Positions 10,092 to 20,884 of a stretch of DNA of 64,000 nucleotides are shown one piece after another. Position 1 is the stretch's first letter; the number at the start of each line of letters is the position of its first letter. The stretch covers positions 3,190,152-3,254,151 of the forward strand of contig JAESIW010000138.1 of NCBI GenBank assembly GCA_016802295.1, given 5' to 3'. Under the pieces are notes generated by a model. That model made no database searches. It saw nothing but the letters and a program-made list of their open reading frames with translations, and had not been told where the DNA came from. A program made the position numbers and the translations under genes. Source of the stretch: Brachionus rotundiformis (taxonomy: Eukaryota > Rotifera > Eurotatoria > Ploima > Brachionidae).

Positions 10092-11408
10092 TTACGCTGG
10101 AGAATGAAGCGTTGAACAAGGAACATCATATGAAAGAATTCCAGTAGTTATAAATTTTGTTTTATTATTTACTGTTCCTAAAGTATATAAAGACGATCCA
10201 TAATCTCCATGGCAAAGTCCGGTTCTATTACCGTGCATATCATATTCACCTAATTAGACAAACTATTATCTTTTTAAATTTATGTTCGTTGATTAACCTG
10301 CACATAATTGCTTTTCCCAATTTTTTGGATTACTCGGAATAACATTATTACACATTGATGAGTTATAAAGGTTTAGTTCTACATTTTGTAAATTCCATCT
10401 TCCTCCAGTACCGCCACTCGTACTATAACCAGCTAAATATCCATATTTATTTACATTATTGGTTTCAAATGAAGCTGAATCAGGTAAACAAGTTATTTGA
10501 ATTTGTTGATTAAGAGGAACTGTTTGTCTTAGCCTGATGATAGCAATATCATTTTCAAGAGTAGTTTCATTAAAATCTTCATGCTGAAAAAATCACCAAT
10601 TTTAAAACAAAATAAGCTACATGGTTTAAAACAAACTCACTTTTATTATTTTTTCAACTCCTGAATGAAATGTGTGTTTTAAATCTAAATTATAATACAC
10701 GTATCTATCTACACCTATAAATATCTGATAAATAGCTCTCAAATCTGGATGGAACTCGTTTGGTTCTATTTTGATATTGAATATCTGATTTTGGTTGGCA
10801 TCAAAATAATCGAAGTTGGTTCTAATGCATCGAGCGGAAGTTAATACTTTGAAAATTGTATTTATAAAGAAAAATTTTGAATTGAAAATTTACCAGTTCT
10901 TCGATTAATAAGAGTTCCACCGCAAATTCCACCAGTATATAGCGCTGTGGTAAAATTACCCAATTGCACAAAAGTCGAATAAGTAAATTGCATTAAGCTT
11001 GTTGCAGGCCAGCTGTATGGCACTGCAGAACCAGGTTGTAAAGAAGCATTCTCTTTAAAAAAAGTCACACCACACTCTTTTTTTATTTTTATTTTAAATT
11101 AATAAGTTAATTATTATTTAATTTTTGCAAAATTACCATCACAATGATCTTTTCCATTTCCAGCATATCCTGATATACAAGAACATTCGGCATTAAAGAA
11201 ATGGTTAATACAAATAGCTTTTTCATGACATTTTGTATATAGACAAGGCACTATTAAAAAAGATGATAAAATTTCAATAAAATGTGATAAAAAATGTACT
11301 AAATCCTGTGATGCCGATTGCAACACATCCTATAATAATCAAAAAAGCAAATGTAAATAATAAAAAACTAATCAAAATTTTTTTGGATTTATTTGGTACT
11401 TTAATCAT
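10092..11408 (-). CDS. Membrane-anchored EGF plus trypsin-like protein, catalytically dead (serine protease homolog)
   Basis: Six exons join in phase (minus strand): 11408-11300, 11250-11137, 11076-10894, 10846-10641, 10583-10298, 10249-10092, giving 351 residues. Residues ~11-33 form an uncleaved signal anchor after a basic start (type II topology). Residues ~39-75 are an EGF-like domain with six Cys (CLYTKC ... CSCISGYAGNG). A chymotrypsin-fold domain follows with GGICGGTLINRRT. The catalytic His site reads LTSARC, so His is Arg141. The Asp site is normal (ENDIAII, Asp216). The Ser site reads CHGDYGSS instead of GDSGGP, so Ser is Tyr316. Two of three triad residues are lost, so no peptidase activity is expected. 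Such proteins usually act as binding or regulatory pseudo-enzymes; partner unknown. Confidence 0.88.
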
Positions 11409-12989
11409 TTTAAAATAATATCTGATTATTTTTACTTAGAAATTTTTATTTAAATAAGAAATTATATTCTAATTTTTTACTGTCGAATTGATTAAGATCA
11501 TTCAAACGGACAATCATTGTTTTTTTTCTCTGAATATAATGTTATTTAATAACTTAATTCTTAAATTAAATTCGAAAAAAGGTTAAAAAAAGTTTGTTAC
11601 TAGACATTTATATTTAATTAGATATCGTGCTATTTTTTAATTAAAAAATCAATAGAAATATTTTTTTAAAAAATACAAATATTAAAATTCTAGTTTCAAA
11701 TTTAAAAAAATGGAAAACATTTTCGTTTTTAAGCAAAATTTCAATATTTTCTTACATTTAAAAAAAATTTATTTCAAATCGAATCGAAATTAAAAAAAAC
11801 ACTGCGACTTAAAATCAATTCTAATTAAAAAATTCTTACGCTAGAAATGAAAAAAATTTTTAATCGAATTTGTAGGTTTTTTTTTTAGTTTTAAATTAAT
11901 TAAACTTAATTAAGCATAAACCAAAATCAAGTATGCATTGTTTAATTTTAGTTAAATCATTAAAATTATTAGTTGATTATCAAAATTTATCAAGTTGGTT
12001 TAAACAAGATAATATTTAAATAATTTTTTTTAGTATTTTTAGAATAAAACTGTTTTAGTTAAAAATCAATATCATTGACTTCAAAAAATTTGATTAGAAA
12101 TTAAACTTAATAGATAATTAAAATTATTCTTATTTGTTGCAGTACGTTTTTAGATTGTTAGCTATAATTTTTTTTCATTTTACGATTTAATTATTAAGAA
12201 TATAAGTTATAGAAGAGTTTTCTTTAATATTTATGAAATTTTCATCTTTTATTAGTTTAGATATTTTGAATAAAATAAAGTTAACTAAAACTTGTAAAAT
12301 AATCAACAAAATTAACAATTTGTAGATAACAATATTTAAACCGTGCGAATAAATGACTAATTTATAGTCTACTATTAATCCTTAATCTTATCTTTAATTA
12401 AGTATCTAAATTTTTCGAATTGATTAAATTGTTGCTGGTTACATTACAATTTAAATATGTAAATTCCTTATAAATTCCTTTTTATGATGTTGGTATTGAG
12501 TGGTAATGTTTTGTTTCAATAAATATATAGTTAGTTTACCAAACTTTTTAATAAAAGTACCAATGCCTAAAAGATGAATATATAATAAAAATAGAGTCTA
12601 AATAAGTCATTCATTCACAGGATAAAAATACTTATGATGTATTTATCTATTCAAATTGGTTAGGATGAAACATTGATAAAATTAAATTTTGAATGCGTTA
12701 AAATAAGAATTCAAAATAGAAAATTCTCTACAAATTTTAGAAGGATTAAAATATTCTCATAAAATAAAAAAACTTGCAAACCTTAATTAAAATACCAAAA
12801 ATATTTCCCAATTGTAGTAATCACTTAAAATTTAGTTAAGCTTAATGAACAGCATAAACTCATGCATTAACGTTTAATCTTTTTCTAATTGTCTTTTTTA
12901 TGTTAAATTCTTGAAATAATAAGGTGAATTTATAATTATTACAAAATTAAGTTCAAATTTATTCAAAAAATTTCAGTTTTTTTTTAAAA
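11409..12989. other. AT-rich intergenic region, 1.6 kb
   Basis: Divergent spacer between the minus-strand serine protease homolog and the plus-strand membrane protein, so both promoters should lie here. No coding region, tRNA or repeat with clear ends was recognised. Confidence 0.5.
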
Positions 12990-14147
12990 ATGCAATACGA
13001 AAAACACAATTTAAAAAATTTGACCATACTTCTAACAACTATTGTAACATATGTCACAGTATTGGTCCTTAACAAGCTGGCTTCCAAAAAAAGTAAACAA
13101 ATTAAAGGTTTTCGAAATAAAAAAATCTAATAATTTTTCGAAAGTTTTGTTTCCAAATGACGTTGGATCTATTTCTCGTCTTTTTCCACTAGACATTACC
13201 CCAGCTCCGATTATTTTTCCTATAATTTGGTCAACAATTTATATTTGGCAAGTAATTTTTTTAATTAATTTAATCTCACAAAAAAATAAAAAAATGAATA
13301 GGTAATATGGCTGATTTATGCAACAATTTTTCACTTCAGACGATTTTCAAATCAAGATTTACTATACCGGAGAATTCCCTTATTTCAACCAGTTTTTTTT
13401 ATTGGGTTTATCGCAAACAACATAGGCATGATCATTTGGCTGTTTGTTTGGACAAACAAATTAGTTGGGGTAAAACCTGGCATTGATTTTTCCATTTTAT
13501 ATTTTTAAAAATTAATATTTTAAGTGGTCATTTGTTGGACTACTATTTCTAACTTTAGCTCTTTATTGGACATTGTACGTTTCTTATAAATCTTTGTACC
13601 TTTGTCAAGATCAATTAATCAATCAAAACATGTAAGAAGAAGATATTTTTTTTTATTTTGAAATATTTTTTCCAGGAAAAAAGATTTGTGGATGGTAAGA
13701 ATAGTGGTACAAAATGGACTGGCCTTTTTTGCAACTTGGGTGACTATAGCATCGTGTTTAAATTTAGCTACTTATCTAAAATACGGTTTATCTATTGAGC
13801 TGAGCATTTCAACTACATGTTCATTATCCATTTTGTCATTTATTTCCATTCTATTCTCTGTAGTTGAGAACTTTATTTGGCAAAAATACTTGTTATACAC
13901 ATTCTCACCATGGGTGGTATTGATAATTGGTTTAAGCGGAAGTCTTTATAAGAATTATCCTAAAATGGGACAAAACTGGACTAGAAATAACATATTTACA
14001 ATTTGTCTGCTATTGTCATGTGCTTGTTTTTTTGTGATCAAAATCGTAATGTTTTGTTTATATATGACAATTTGGAAAGAAAAAGTAGACAAAAAAGAGA
14101 GCCACCGGCTTTTACAAGCAAAGCAAGATAGTCAAAATATATCTTGA
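12990..14147 (+). CDS. Multi-pass membrane protein of unknown function
   Basis: Five exons join in phase: 12990-13092, 13145-13251, 13302-13469, 13525-13631, 13676-14147, giving 318 residues. An N-terminal membrane segment (~10-28) is followed by a loop with LDITPAP and the motif IIFPIIWSTIYIWQ. This resembles the pro-aro-Trp pattern of TspO/MBR-like and related metazoan 7-8-TM proteins. Further hydrophobic segments include FQPVFFIGFIANNIGMIIWLF, WSFVGLLFLTLALYW and LAFFATWVTIASCLNLATY, plus three near the C-terminus. The tail is short, charged and cytosolic-looking. I recognise the general family only; ligand and compartment are not known. Confidence 0.75.
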
Positions 14148-14655
14148 TTTTTATTAAAAAATTAAGTTTTTATTTTGTTATTTTACTTAAAACAATTCAT
14201 TTAGAAAAATTTCTTTAATAAAAGATAAAAAGGGTTAATTCATTCATACTCAATATATTATATTAATCTCAAAATTTGAAAACTGTATTCTTTAATATTA
14301 TTTGAGTTTTTTTTTTTAAAATTAAATGATCAAAAATTTAAAATTTTTAACTATTGTTTAAGTTTTCTTTTTAAGAAATATATTTTGAAATTAATTAGTC
14401 CTTTTTTTACTTGATAAAAGAATATAAAAACTTGTAAAATTGAATTTTATATTATATGTTAATTTAACGATATCTTGATTTTTATTATGCTAATATTAAA
14501 ATCAGTGAGAAAATAATTTTGAATTTTAGTCAGTTTTTAAAAAATTTCAAAATTACAAATTAATTTATCAAATAAAATTATCTAATCTCATTATTTAAAA
14601 ACATTTCCAATTCTAAAACTTTAAAGTATTAATTTAAATAAAAAATAATTCCAAA
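14148..14655. other. AT-rich spacer
   Basis: Between two plus-strand genes. It should hold the 3' end of the membrane-protein transcript and the promoter of the VWA gene. No distinct motif seen. Confidence 0.4.
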
Positions 14656-15564
14656 ATGTCATACAATGATGCATATCCGGGACAACCAAATCCTTATCCA
14701 TCGAATTATCAGAATCAAAATATTCAACCAACTGCTCCAAATCCTTACGAACAACCACCTTCTTATCAGGCCACAAATTACAATAGTTCAAATAATACAA
14801 GAGAGCAAAAATTTAGCGAAATAATTCTAAGATATGAAATTAGTCGATTCTTTTCTGATAAGCTTCAGCTATTGAATATGTTCAAGATAGTTTTTATATT
14901 TGACGACTCTGGATCTATGAATGCAACACTATCAGATTCACCTCTAAACACTGGATTACTTAAAGCAACTAGATGGGATGAACTGCAATATTTTTCCAAA
15001 ATTTCTCTGGATATTGCTAATATTTTTAACCAAAATGGAACAGATATCTATTTTCTAAATCGACCAATGGCTCGAAACATTTGCTCAGCTGACCAACTTT
15101 TGCCTTATTTTCAAAATAAACCATCTGGATACACACCAATATCACCAATTCTGAAAACAGTCTTGCAAAACAATCATCCAGGAGAACTTGGTGAAAGAAA
15201 ATTGCTCATTATTATTGTTACTGATGGTCAACCAACCGATGATTACGGTCGTCCAGACACTCAAACATTTAAAGCAGTTCTTCAAAGTCGTAGTCCAACT
15301 ACTTATACAACAATTGTATCTTGTACTGATGAGGATGAAACCATGAATTATTTGAATAATTGGGACAAAAATTTGCCACGATTAGATGTAGTTGACGATT
15401 TTAGGAACGAAAAAATGGAAGTTCTAAGATGCCAAGGTCAAGGATTTTCTTTTTCATTTGGTGATTATGTGGTAAAATCTATGATAGGCAGTATCGATCC
15501 CAGCATAGATAATATGGACGAAAGAATCATGAGAAATGATAAAAATTGCTGCTCTATTTCATAA
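14656..15564 (+). CDS. von Willebrand factor A domain protein with C-terminal CaaX-like motif
   Basis: Single-exon frame of 302 residues. Residues 1-50 are rich in Pro, Tyr, Asn and Gln (PGQPNPYPSNY, YEQPPSYQ) and contain PPSY, a possible WW-domain ligand. A short helix leads to a VWA domain (~75-270). The MIDAS motif is DDSGSM and the second metal-ligand loop is TDGQPTDDYG, so metal binding looks intact. The chain ends NCCSIS; CSIS fits a farnesylation CaaX box and the preceding Cys could be palmitoylated, which would tether the protein to membranes. The combination suggests a cytosolic, lipid-anchored, metal-dependent adaptor, somewhat copine-like but without C2 domains. Confidence 0.8.
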   Translation: MSYNDAYPGQPNPYPSNYQNQNIQPTAPNPYEQPPSYQATNYNSSNNTREQKFSEIILRYEISRFFSDKLQLLNMFKIVFIFDDSGSMNATLSDSPLNTGLLKATRWDELQYFSKISLDIANIFNQNGTDIYFLNRPMARNICSADQLLPYFQNKPSGYTPISPILKTVLQNNHPGELGERKLLIIIVTDGQPTDDYGRPDTQTFKAVLQSRSPTTYTTIVSCTDEDETMNYLNNWDKNLPRLDVVDDFRNEKMEVLRCQGQGFSFSFGDYVVKSMIGSIDPSIDNMDERIMRNDKNCCSIS

Positions 15565-15759
15565 ACCACTCAATTTTATCAATTTTTTAAATATTTACTA
15601 AAGTTTAATTTGATTGATTTTTTTAAATTATAATTTTATTTTGCTTATTGATAATTTTTATATTTGAGAATATTTTTATTTAATTTTTAAAGCTGTTAAA
15701 AGAAAAAAATTTAGATAAATTTTTTTATTTTCTTCTAAATTCACAAAATAAAACATTTT

Positions 15760-17158
15760 TTAAATGTTGGAACAATAATCAATCAAATCAGTTTTAGACA
15801 AACGTTTTTGTTTGTAAATCTTATCTTTTAAAATTTCAAGTTTATTAATAAAACCAATTTTTTGGTCAGAATTTTTTATCGCTTCCTCAAATGATCGAAT
15901 CTATATAAAAAAATTCAATACAATTTCGATTCGATAAAATTAATATATTAACAAACCACTATTGGAAAAAACTTTCCACTATGCTTTTGATTTTCATTTG
16001 AAATTATATTAAACATTTCATCTGCTAATACAAACGCATTTGATAGTCTTCCCAAATGACACAAAGCTATTATCTTATAAGTAATGTTTTTAATTGTTTT
16101 AAATTTTATCATCAAATTTACAAGCTTACTTCTAAATTGAGCCTAAGATCGATACTAAAAGCGTATCTATGGACTAGTTCAAGTCCTAAACTTGGTTCGT
16201 TCTTTTTGTTTATTAAAGGATTTAATAAAATTTTAAAGTTTTTCTTATTTACTTGATGTATACAGAGAAGAAACAACCGGGCAACCGCTCTTCGTCCAAG
16301 ATTTGAATTTTTTTCACTTAAAATTATATTTAAATATTTCAGTTTTTCAATCGCTTGATTGGAATTCTTTGTAAATTAGTAATTAAAGATTAAAAGAATT
16401 AAATTCAGCTTACTATGCCAAGAAGAGCCTCGGCTACACAATCTAAATGATCAAAAGGTATACTCTGTCGGAACTCATCTTTGGTATTATTAGAAAATGA
16501 TATGCTTGTTGAGTAATCACTGAGTTGTTGCTCAAATATTTGAATTACTTTTTCATACTTTTTTAAGATTAATAATTTGTTCATTATCATCAATGAAGCG
16601 AAACTTCCACTGATAAATTGTGAAAGATCGGAATCATCGTAGAGCTCTATGGCTAGATCGATCAGATCTAAAACATAAATCAAACGGATAAGCTGAATTA
16701 CCAAACCACGAACTTCATTTGGTGACAGTATATTCTTTTGTACAATTCTTTCAGATTAGAATAAACTTTTTTAGAATTTCAGATTTTTTAAATCAATTAA
16801 ATAATAGTTTATAAAATTAAAAACCAACTTTTTTATAAATTCTTTAATTAACTTAACATCTTTGCTAGTTGTAGACAATCTCAAAAGTTTTTTGATATTG
16901 GATACATTCATTTTTGCCGAATCATTATGAATTTGGTACTCAACTGTTTTTTCCAATGTACCTAAATTTAAATATTGAAAATTGATTTTGATAATTATAG
17001 CTACCTTTTGTTTGGATGTATTTTTCTTTGACTTTTCCTTGTTCTTCTTTGAATCGATCAATTCGCAAAAAACGTTCGTCAAAAATAAAGCGGTGCTGAA
17101 TTAGGCCTAAATTTAATTTAATATTTTGTCTCATGATTAATTTTAAAACTGAATTCAT
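15760..17158 (-). CDS. PTCD2: PTCD2-like mitochondrial pentatricopeptide-type protein (copy A)
   Basis: Six exons in phase (minus strand): 17158-17005, 16961-16829, 16747-16414, 16366-16130, 16073-15957, 15900-15760, giving 371 residues, close to vertebrate PTCD2. Landmarks are the helical block NVSNIKKLLRLSTTSKDVKL, then LIRLIYVLDLIDLAIELYDD, SGSFASLMIMNKLLILKKYE, and ALCHLGRLSNAFVLADEM. PTCD2 is a mitochondrial RNA-processing factor linked to cytochrome b transcripts in mouse. The basic, Asn-rich N-terminus could be a mitochondrial presequence. An upstream in-frame ATG (17191) exists; 17158 is preferred because it gives the family-like length. It is head-to-head with a paralogous gene. Confidence 0.8.
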
Positions 17159-17337
17159 TTTTAATTGAACAGTGACCTTTATAACAAGCACCCAATTCTA
17201 ATTAATAAATTTAAAATTTGATTTTTTGCATTATTTTCTCATTTTAATTTCAAATTATTCATTACTTAAGTCTTGAATTTGCGTTTTCACTGCTAACATT
17301 GCAAATTTTAATACTAATTTTTAATATTTTGTTAAAA
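17159..17337. promoter_or_regulatory. Presumed bidirectional promoter of the PTCD2-like pair
   Basis: 179 bp separate the two divergent start codons, so transcription of both paralogs must start in or near this interval. No TATA box or other element is distinctive in this AT-rich background. Confidence 0.45.
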
Positions 17338-18657
17338 ATGTTAAAAAATCTTATATTAAATCAACATTTCTATCGGAACTCAATTATAAAAAGTATTTGG
17401 TGACCATTAAAAATTTTTTAATTTTTTTGTCTTTCAAGATTTTAGAAAGTGGTTTTTTACTGATTTTGAAACCAAAATTTCAAGATTTTGTTTAATTAAA
17501 TCAGATTTAGAGTCGAAAAATCTAAATTTAGAAGAAAATAAAAAATATTTGATCTCAAATTTATCAATTAATGATAACCAAGATTTGATTTTTGAAAAGC
17601 TCAACCCAGTTATCTATCTTGGCAAAACCGAGGAGGACATTTACTTGATTCTAAAAAGCATCAAAAAGTTAGTATTATTTGAAGTTTTTTTATTAGACAA
17701 TCTTTTTAAAGATTAAACGAGAATGGCACAAGTAAATACAAGATTCATGCTTCATTTATGCGACTGTTGTATACCCTTGATCGAACCGAGCTAGCTTTAA
17801 AATGCTTCCAAGATGATGAATTGAGAAAGATTTTCATGCAAGACCTGTCTTCATCCATAATTATTTTAGACAAACTAATCCAAGATAAAAAATACCAAGA
17901 TGTGGTGAATTTTTTTAATACATATCTGATACAGTTAAAAAAAATTCCAAGTAGCATTCTAAATGCTTTAACATTTGTATATTCAGAGATGGTAAGCTAT
18001 GTAAAAATTTTGTAATCAAAATTCGAACTAAAGATTTTAGAATACACACGATTCTTTAAATCAAATGAAAAATTTGGTAGATTTGGCAGATAGAAAGAAG
18101 TTCTTGTTTGGTCTCAATTCAGTTGTTCAGATATTCATGTTTTCTGTGAGAAAAGTAAAGATTAAGCCAGCTAAAATTATTCAAAAAATTAAAATGTTTT
18201 TTAAATTAAGAAAGATTATTTGTATGCTCTTAACTTTTTGGCCACAAGAGATCGAATAAATTCAAATGTCTATGACAACTTATTGGTAATAACTCATATT
18301 TTCAAATTTTATAATTTAAATTATCTATGAAGGCTATTGGTTATTCTTCTTTAGATCTAAGAAATGAGGCTCTGAATCATTTAAAAAAAATCTACGACCA
18401 AACCCGACCACCGAAAATTGTTTTTGTCACAACTGTAAAATAATTTTAAGATTATAAAATTAATTAATAATATTTTTAAGATAAATTATTTGGATGAAAC
18501 ATTCAAAAGATCAGATGATAAAAATTTAAACGAGTCCTATGAAATGCTTAAAATTAAATTGGCCGAGGAAAAAATAATCAAAAATTATGACATTCTAGAT
18601 TTCTATTCAAAATCAACTGAAGGCGTAAATACAAAAACCAGAAAAAAATTCAAATAA
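17338..18657 (+). CDS. PTCD2: PTCD2-like mitochondrial pentatricopeptide-type protein (copy B)
   Basis: Seven exons in phase: 17338-17392, 17439-17667, 17712-17991, 18041-18154, 18211-18285, 18333-18434, 18481-18657, giving 343 residues. It matches copy A over the core: FMRLLYTLDRTELALKCFQD against LIRLIYVLDLIDLAIELYDD, then SSSIIILDKLIQDKKYQDVV against FASLMIMNKLLILKKYEKVI. The N-terminus is basic and Asn-rich. The end of exon 4 is the least certain join (an alternative donor lies 9 bp upstream). The two copies are well diverged, so this is an old inverted duplication with possible division of labour. Confidence 0.75.
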
Positions 18658-18760
18658 AAAATAATAAATTCTAAAAATTTATCGACCTTATAAAAATAAA
18701 TAAAATTTATTTGATAAAAACTATATAAAAGATAAAAAAAAAATAAAATTGTTGCTTAAA

Positions 18761-20833
18761 ATGAAAAAAAAAATAATTTATTTAATTTTTTACTTAATAA
18801 TTTGTATTAATTTGTTAGAAGGAACTCCTTTAAAAAGAAATAAAGAAGATAAAATAAGTGTTTTAAAAGAATTAAATGATCAAGAAGTAAATGTAATAAC
18901 AAAACTGTCAGAATTTGGATATTTTAATAATAATATTGGAAAGATACTAAAAAGTCTAAAAAATAAAAAAAATAGTAAAAATTTAGGAAGAATATCGAAA
19001 AACAATAGGGAAAATTCAATTAATATAAATGAGCAACAATATAAATTGATTAAATATATAAAACAAAATGAGAAAGATTATGAGATGTTTGTTGAAATAT
19101 TAAGACTAATAACGAAATTAAACCCAAATGAAATAAAAACATTATCAAAGATATTAAACCTATCGTTGGATATAACCAAACCACTAGGATTTCTTAAAAG
19201 TATTAAAAAAATAAATGAAAACGATTTTCAAGAAATAAAAAAATTAGTCAACGAAAATAAATTAAATTGGAAATTTTTAGCAATAAATAAATATCTAAAA
19301 AGAATAAGAGAATTAGAAAAGATATATCTAACTCTAAACGAAGAACAGGTATTAAAAAATAAAATTGTAAACGAAATAGACAATTTCGACCAAAAATCTC
19401 AGTTTATTCAACCATCATCAAATGACCAAGATAACTTGGAATCAGATTCACCAAGCAATCGTGAATTATTAAAGGCTTTTATTCAGATAAAACAAATTCC
19501 AAACGATAGACTAAATATTATCAGTGAGCTAAAAGATTTAGGTCTTTATAAACCAAATATTGAAGATACTGTTGGGTCACTTAGACAATTATCCCTTAAA
19601 GATGTTCAAAAAATTTTATCTAATAGAAATTTGGACTCTTTTTCTGCAGATGGTATAAACGCTGTTAATGAATTGAAATCGATGAGTGGTCAACAAGTTA
19701 ATATTTTCAAAAAATTACCAAATGCATTAAGAAAATTCAGCTCATTCTTACAATTGGTTCAAAAATTGAGATTATTATCTAAGAACGAAATAGATTCTCT
19801 TTTCAATGAATTGTCAACCACCAATGCAGAGGATACAATTAGATCTCTAGCTCTCAATAGACAGTCTATCCAAGACAAGATCAATTCAGGAAGGCTTTCA
19901 TCATCTTTGTCTGAAATTTTGGATTTACTTTCGGACATACCAGATGATAAAATGGATGAATTTATTGGGCTTTTAAATGAAAACAATACTTTGAATGATA
20001 TGTTTAGTGCAAATGGTATTCCTAGTCAGATAAGACAAAAATCACAGTTTATTCAACCATCATCAAATGACCAAGATAACTTGGAATCAGATTCACCAAG
20101 CAATCGTGAATTATTAAAGGCTTTTATTCAGATAAAACAAATTCCAAACGATAGACTAAATATTATCAGTGAGCTAAAAGATTTAGGTCTTTATAAACCA
20201 AATATTGAAGATACTGTTGGGTCACTTAGACAATTATCCCTTAAAGATGTTCAAAAAATTTTATCTAATAGAAATTTGGACTCTTTTTCTGCAGATGGTA
20301 TAAACGCTGTTAATGAATTGAAATCGATGAGTGGTCAACAAGTTAATATTTTCAAAAAATTACCAAATGCATTAAGAAAATTCAGCTCATTCTTACAATT
20401 GGTTCAAAAATTGAGATTATTATCTAAGAACGAAATAGATTCTCTTTTCAATGAATTGTCAACCACCAATGCAGAGGATACAATTAGATCTCTAGCTCTC
20501 AATAGACAGTCTATCCAAGACAAGATCAATTCAGGAAGGCTTTCATCATCTTTGTCTGAAATTTTGGATTTACTTTCGGACATACCAGATGATAAAATGG
20601 ATGAATTTATTGGGCTTTTAAATGAAAACAATACTTTGAATGATATGTTTAGTGGGTTTATTCAGACAAAGTCAATTAACAATTTTGATCAAAATTTTAA
20701 ATTTTCTGATTGTTTCTGTCCTAAGTCAAAAAGAAATTTAGATTCATTATCATTATTCTATCAATTATTTTCATCACTTTCTATAGATGATAAATTTAAG
20801 TTGATTTATCGTCTTAATAAACTTTTATTTTAG
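18761..20833 (+). CDS. Secreted helical repeat protein with internal 619-bp duplication
   Basis: Single-exon frame; start taken as the ATG at 18761 (an upstream TTG codon is not used), 690 residues. A signal peptide is clear (KKKIIYLIFYLIICINLL, cleavage near EGT). The rest is almost wholly helical, rich in L, K, N, S and D, without Cys until FSDCFCP near the C-terminus. Two ~206-residue segments are identical at protein level (bases 19391-20009 and 20036-20654). The N-terminal 200 residues look like an older, diverged copy of the same unit (VLKELNDQEVNVITKLSEFG against IISELKDLGLYKPNIEDTVG). No family recognised; function unknown. Confidence 0.7.
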   Translation: MKKKIIYLIFYLIICINLLEGTPLKRNKEDKISVLKELNDQEVNVITKLSEFGYFNNNIGKILKSLKNKKNSKNLGRISKNNRENSININEQQYKLIKYIKQNEKDYEMFVEILRLITKLNPNEIKTLSKILNLSLDITKPLGFLKSIKKINENDFQEIKKLVNENKLNWKFLAINKYLKRIRELEKIYLTLNEEQVLKNKIVNEIDNFDQKSQFIQPSSNDQDNLESDSPSNRELLKAFIQIKQIPNDRLNIISELKDLGLYKPNIEDTVGSLRQLSLKDVQKILSNRNLDSFSADGINAVNELKSMSGQQVNIFKKLPNALRKFSSFLQLVQKLRLLSKNEIDSLFNELSTTNAEDTIRSLALNRQSIQDKINSGRLSSSLSEILDLLSDIPDDKMDEFIGLLNENNTLNDMFSANGIPSQIRQKSQFIQPSSNDQDNLESDSPSNRELLKAFIQIKQIPNDRLNIISELKDLGLYKPNIEDTVGSLRQLSLKDVQKILSNRNLDSFSADGINAVNELKSMSGQQVNIFKKLPNALRKFSSFLQLVQKLRLLSKNEIDSLFNELSTTNAEDTIRSLALNRQSIQDKINSGRLSSSLSEILDLLSDIPDDKMDEFIGLLNENNTLNDMFSGFIQTKSINNFDQNFKFSDCFCPKSKRNLDSLSLFYQLFSSLSIDDKFKLIYRLNKLLF
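19391..20654 (+). repeat. Tandem duplication inside coding sequence (2 x 619 bp, 26-bp spacer)
   Basis: Copies 19391-20009 and 20036-20654, period 645 bp, which keeps the reading frame (215 codons). By eye they differ at one base (T19399 against A20044). Such near-identity indicates a very recent duplication, gene conversion, or an assembly error. Confidence 0.9.
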
Positions 20834-20884
20834 TTTTTTATAATTTATTAATTAATTTTAATAAAAAAAAATTATTTGTTTTGC

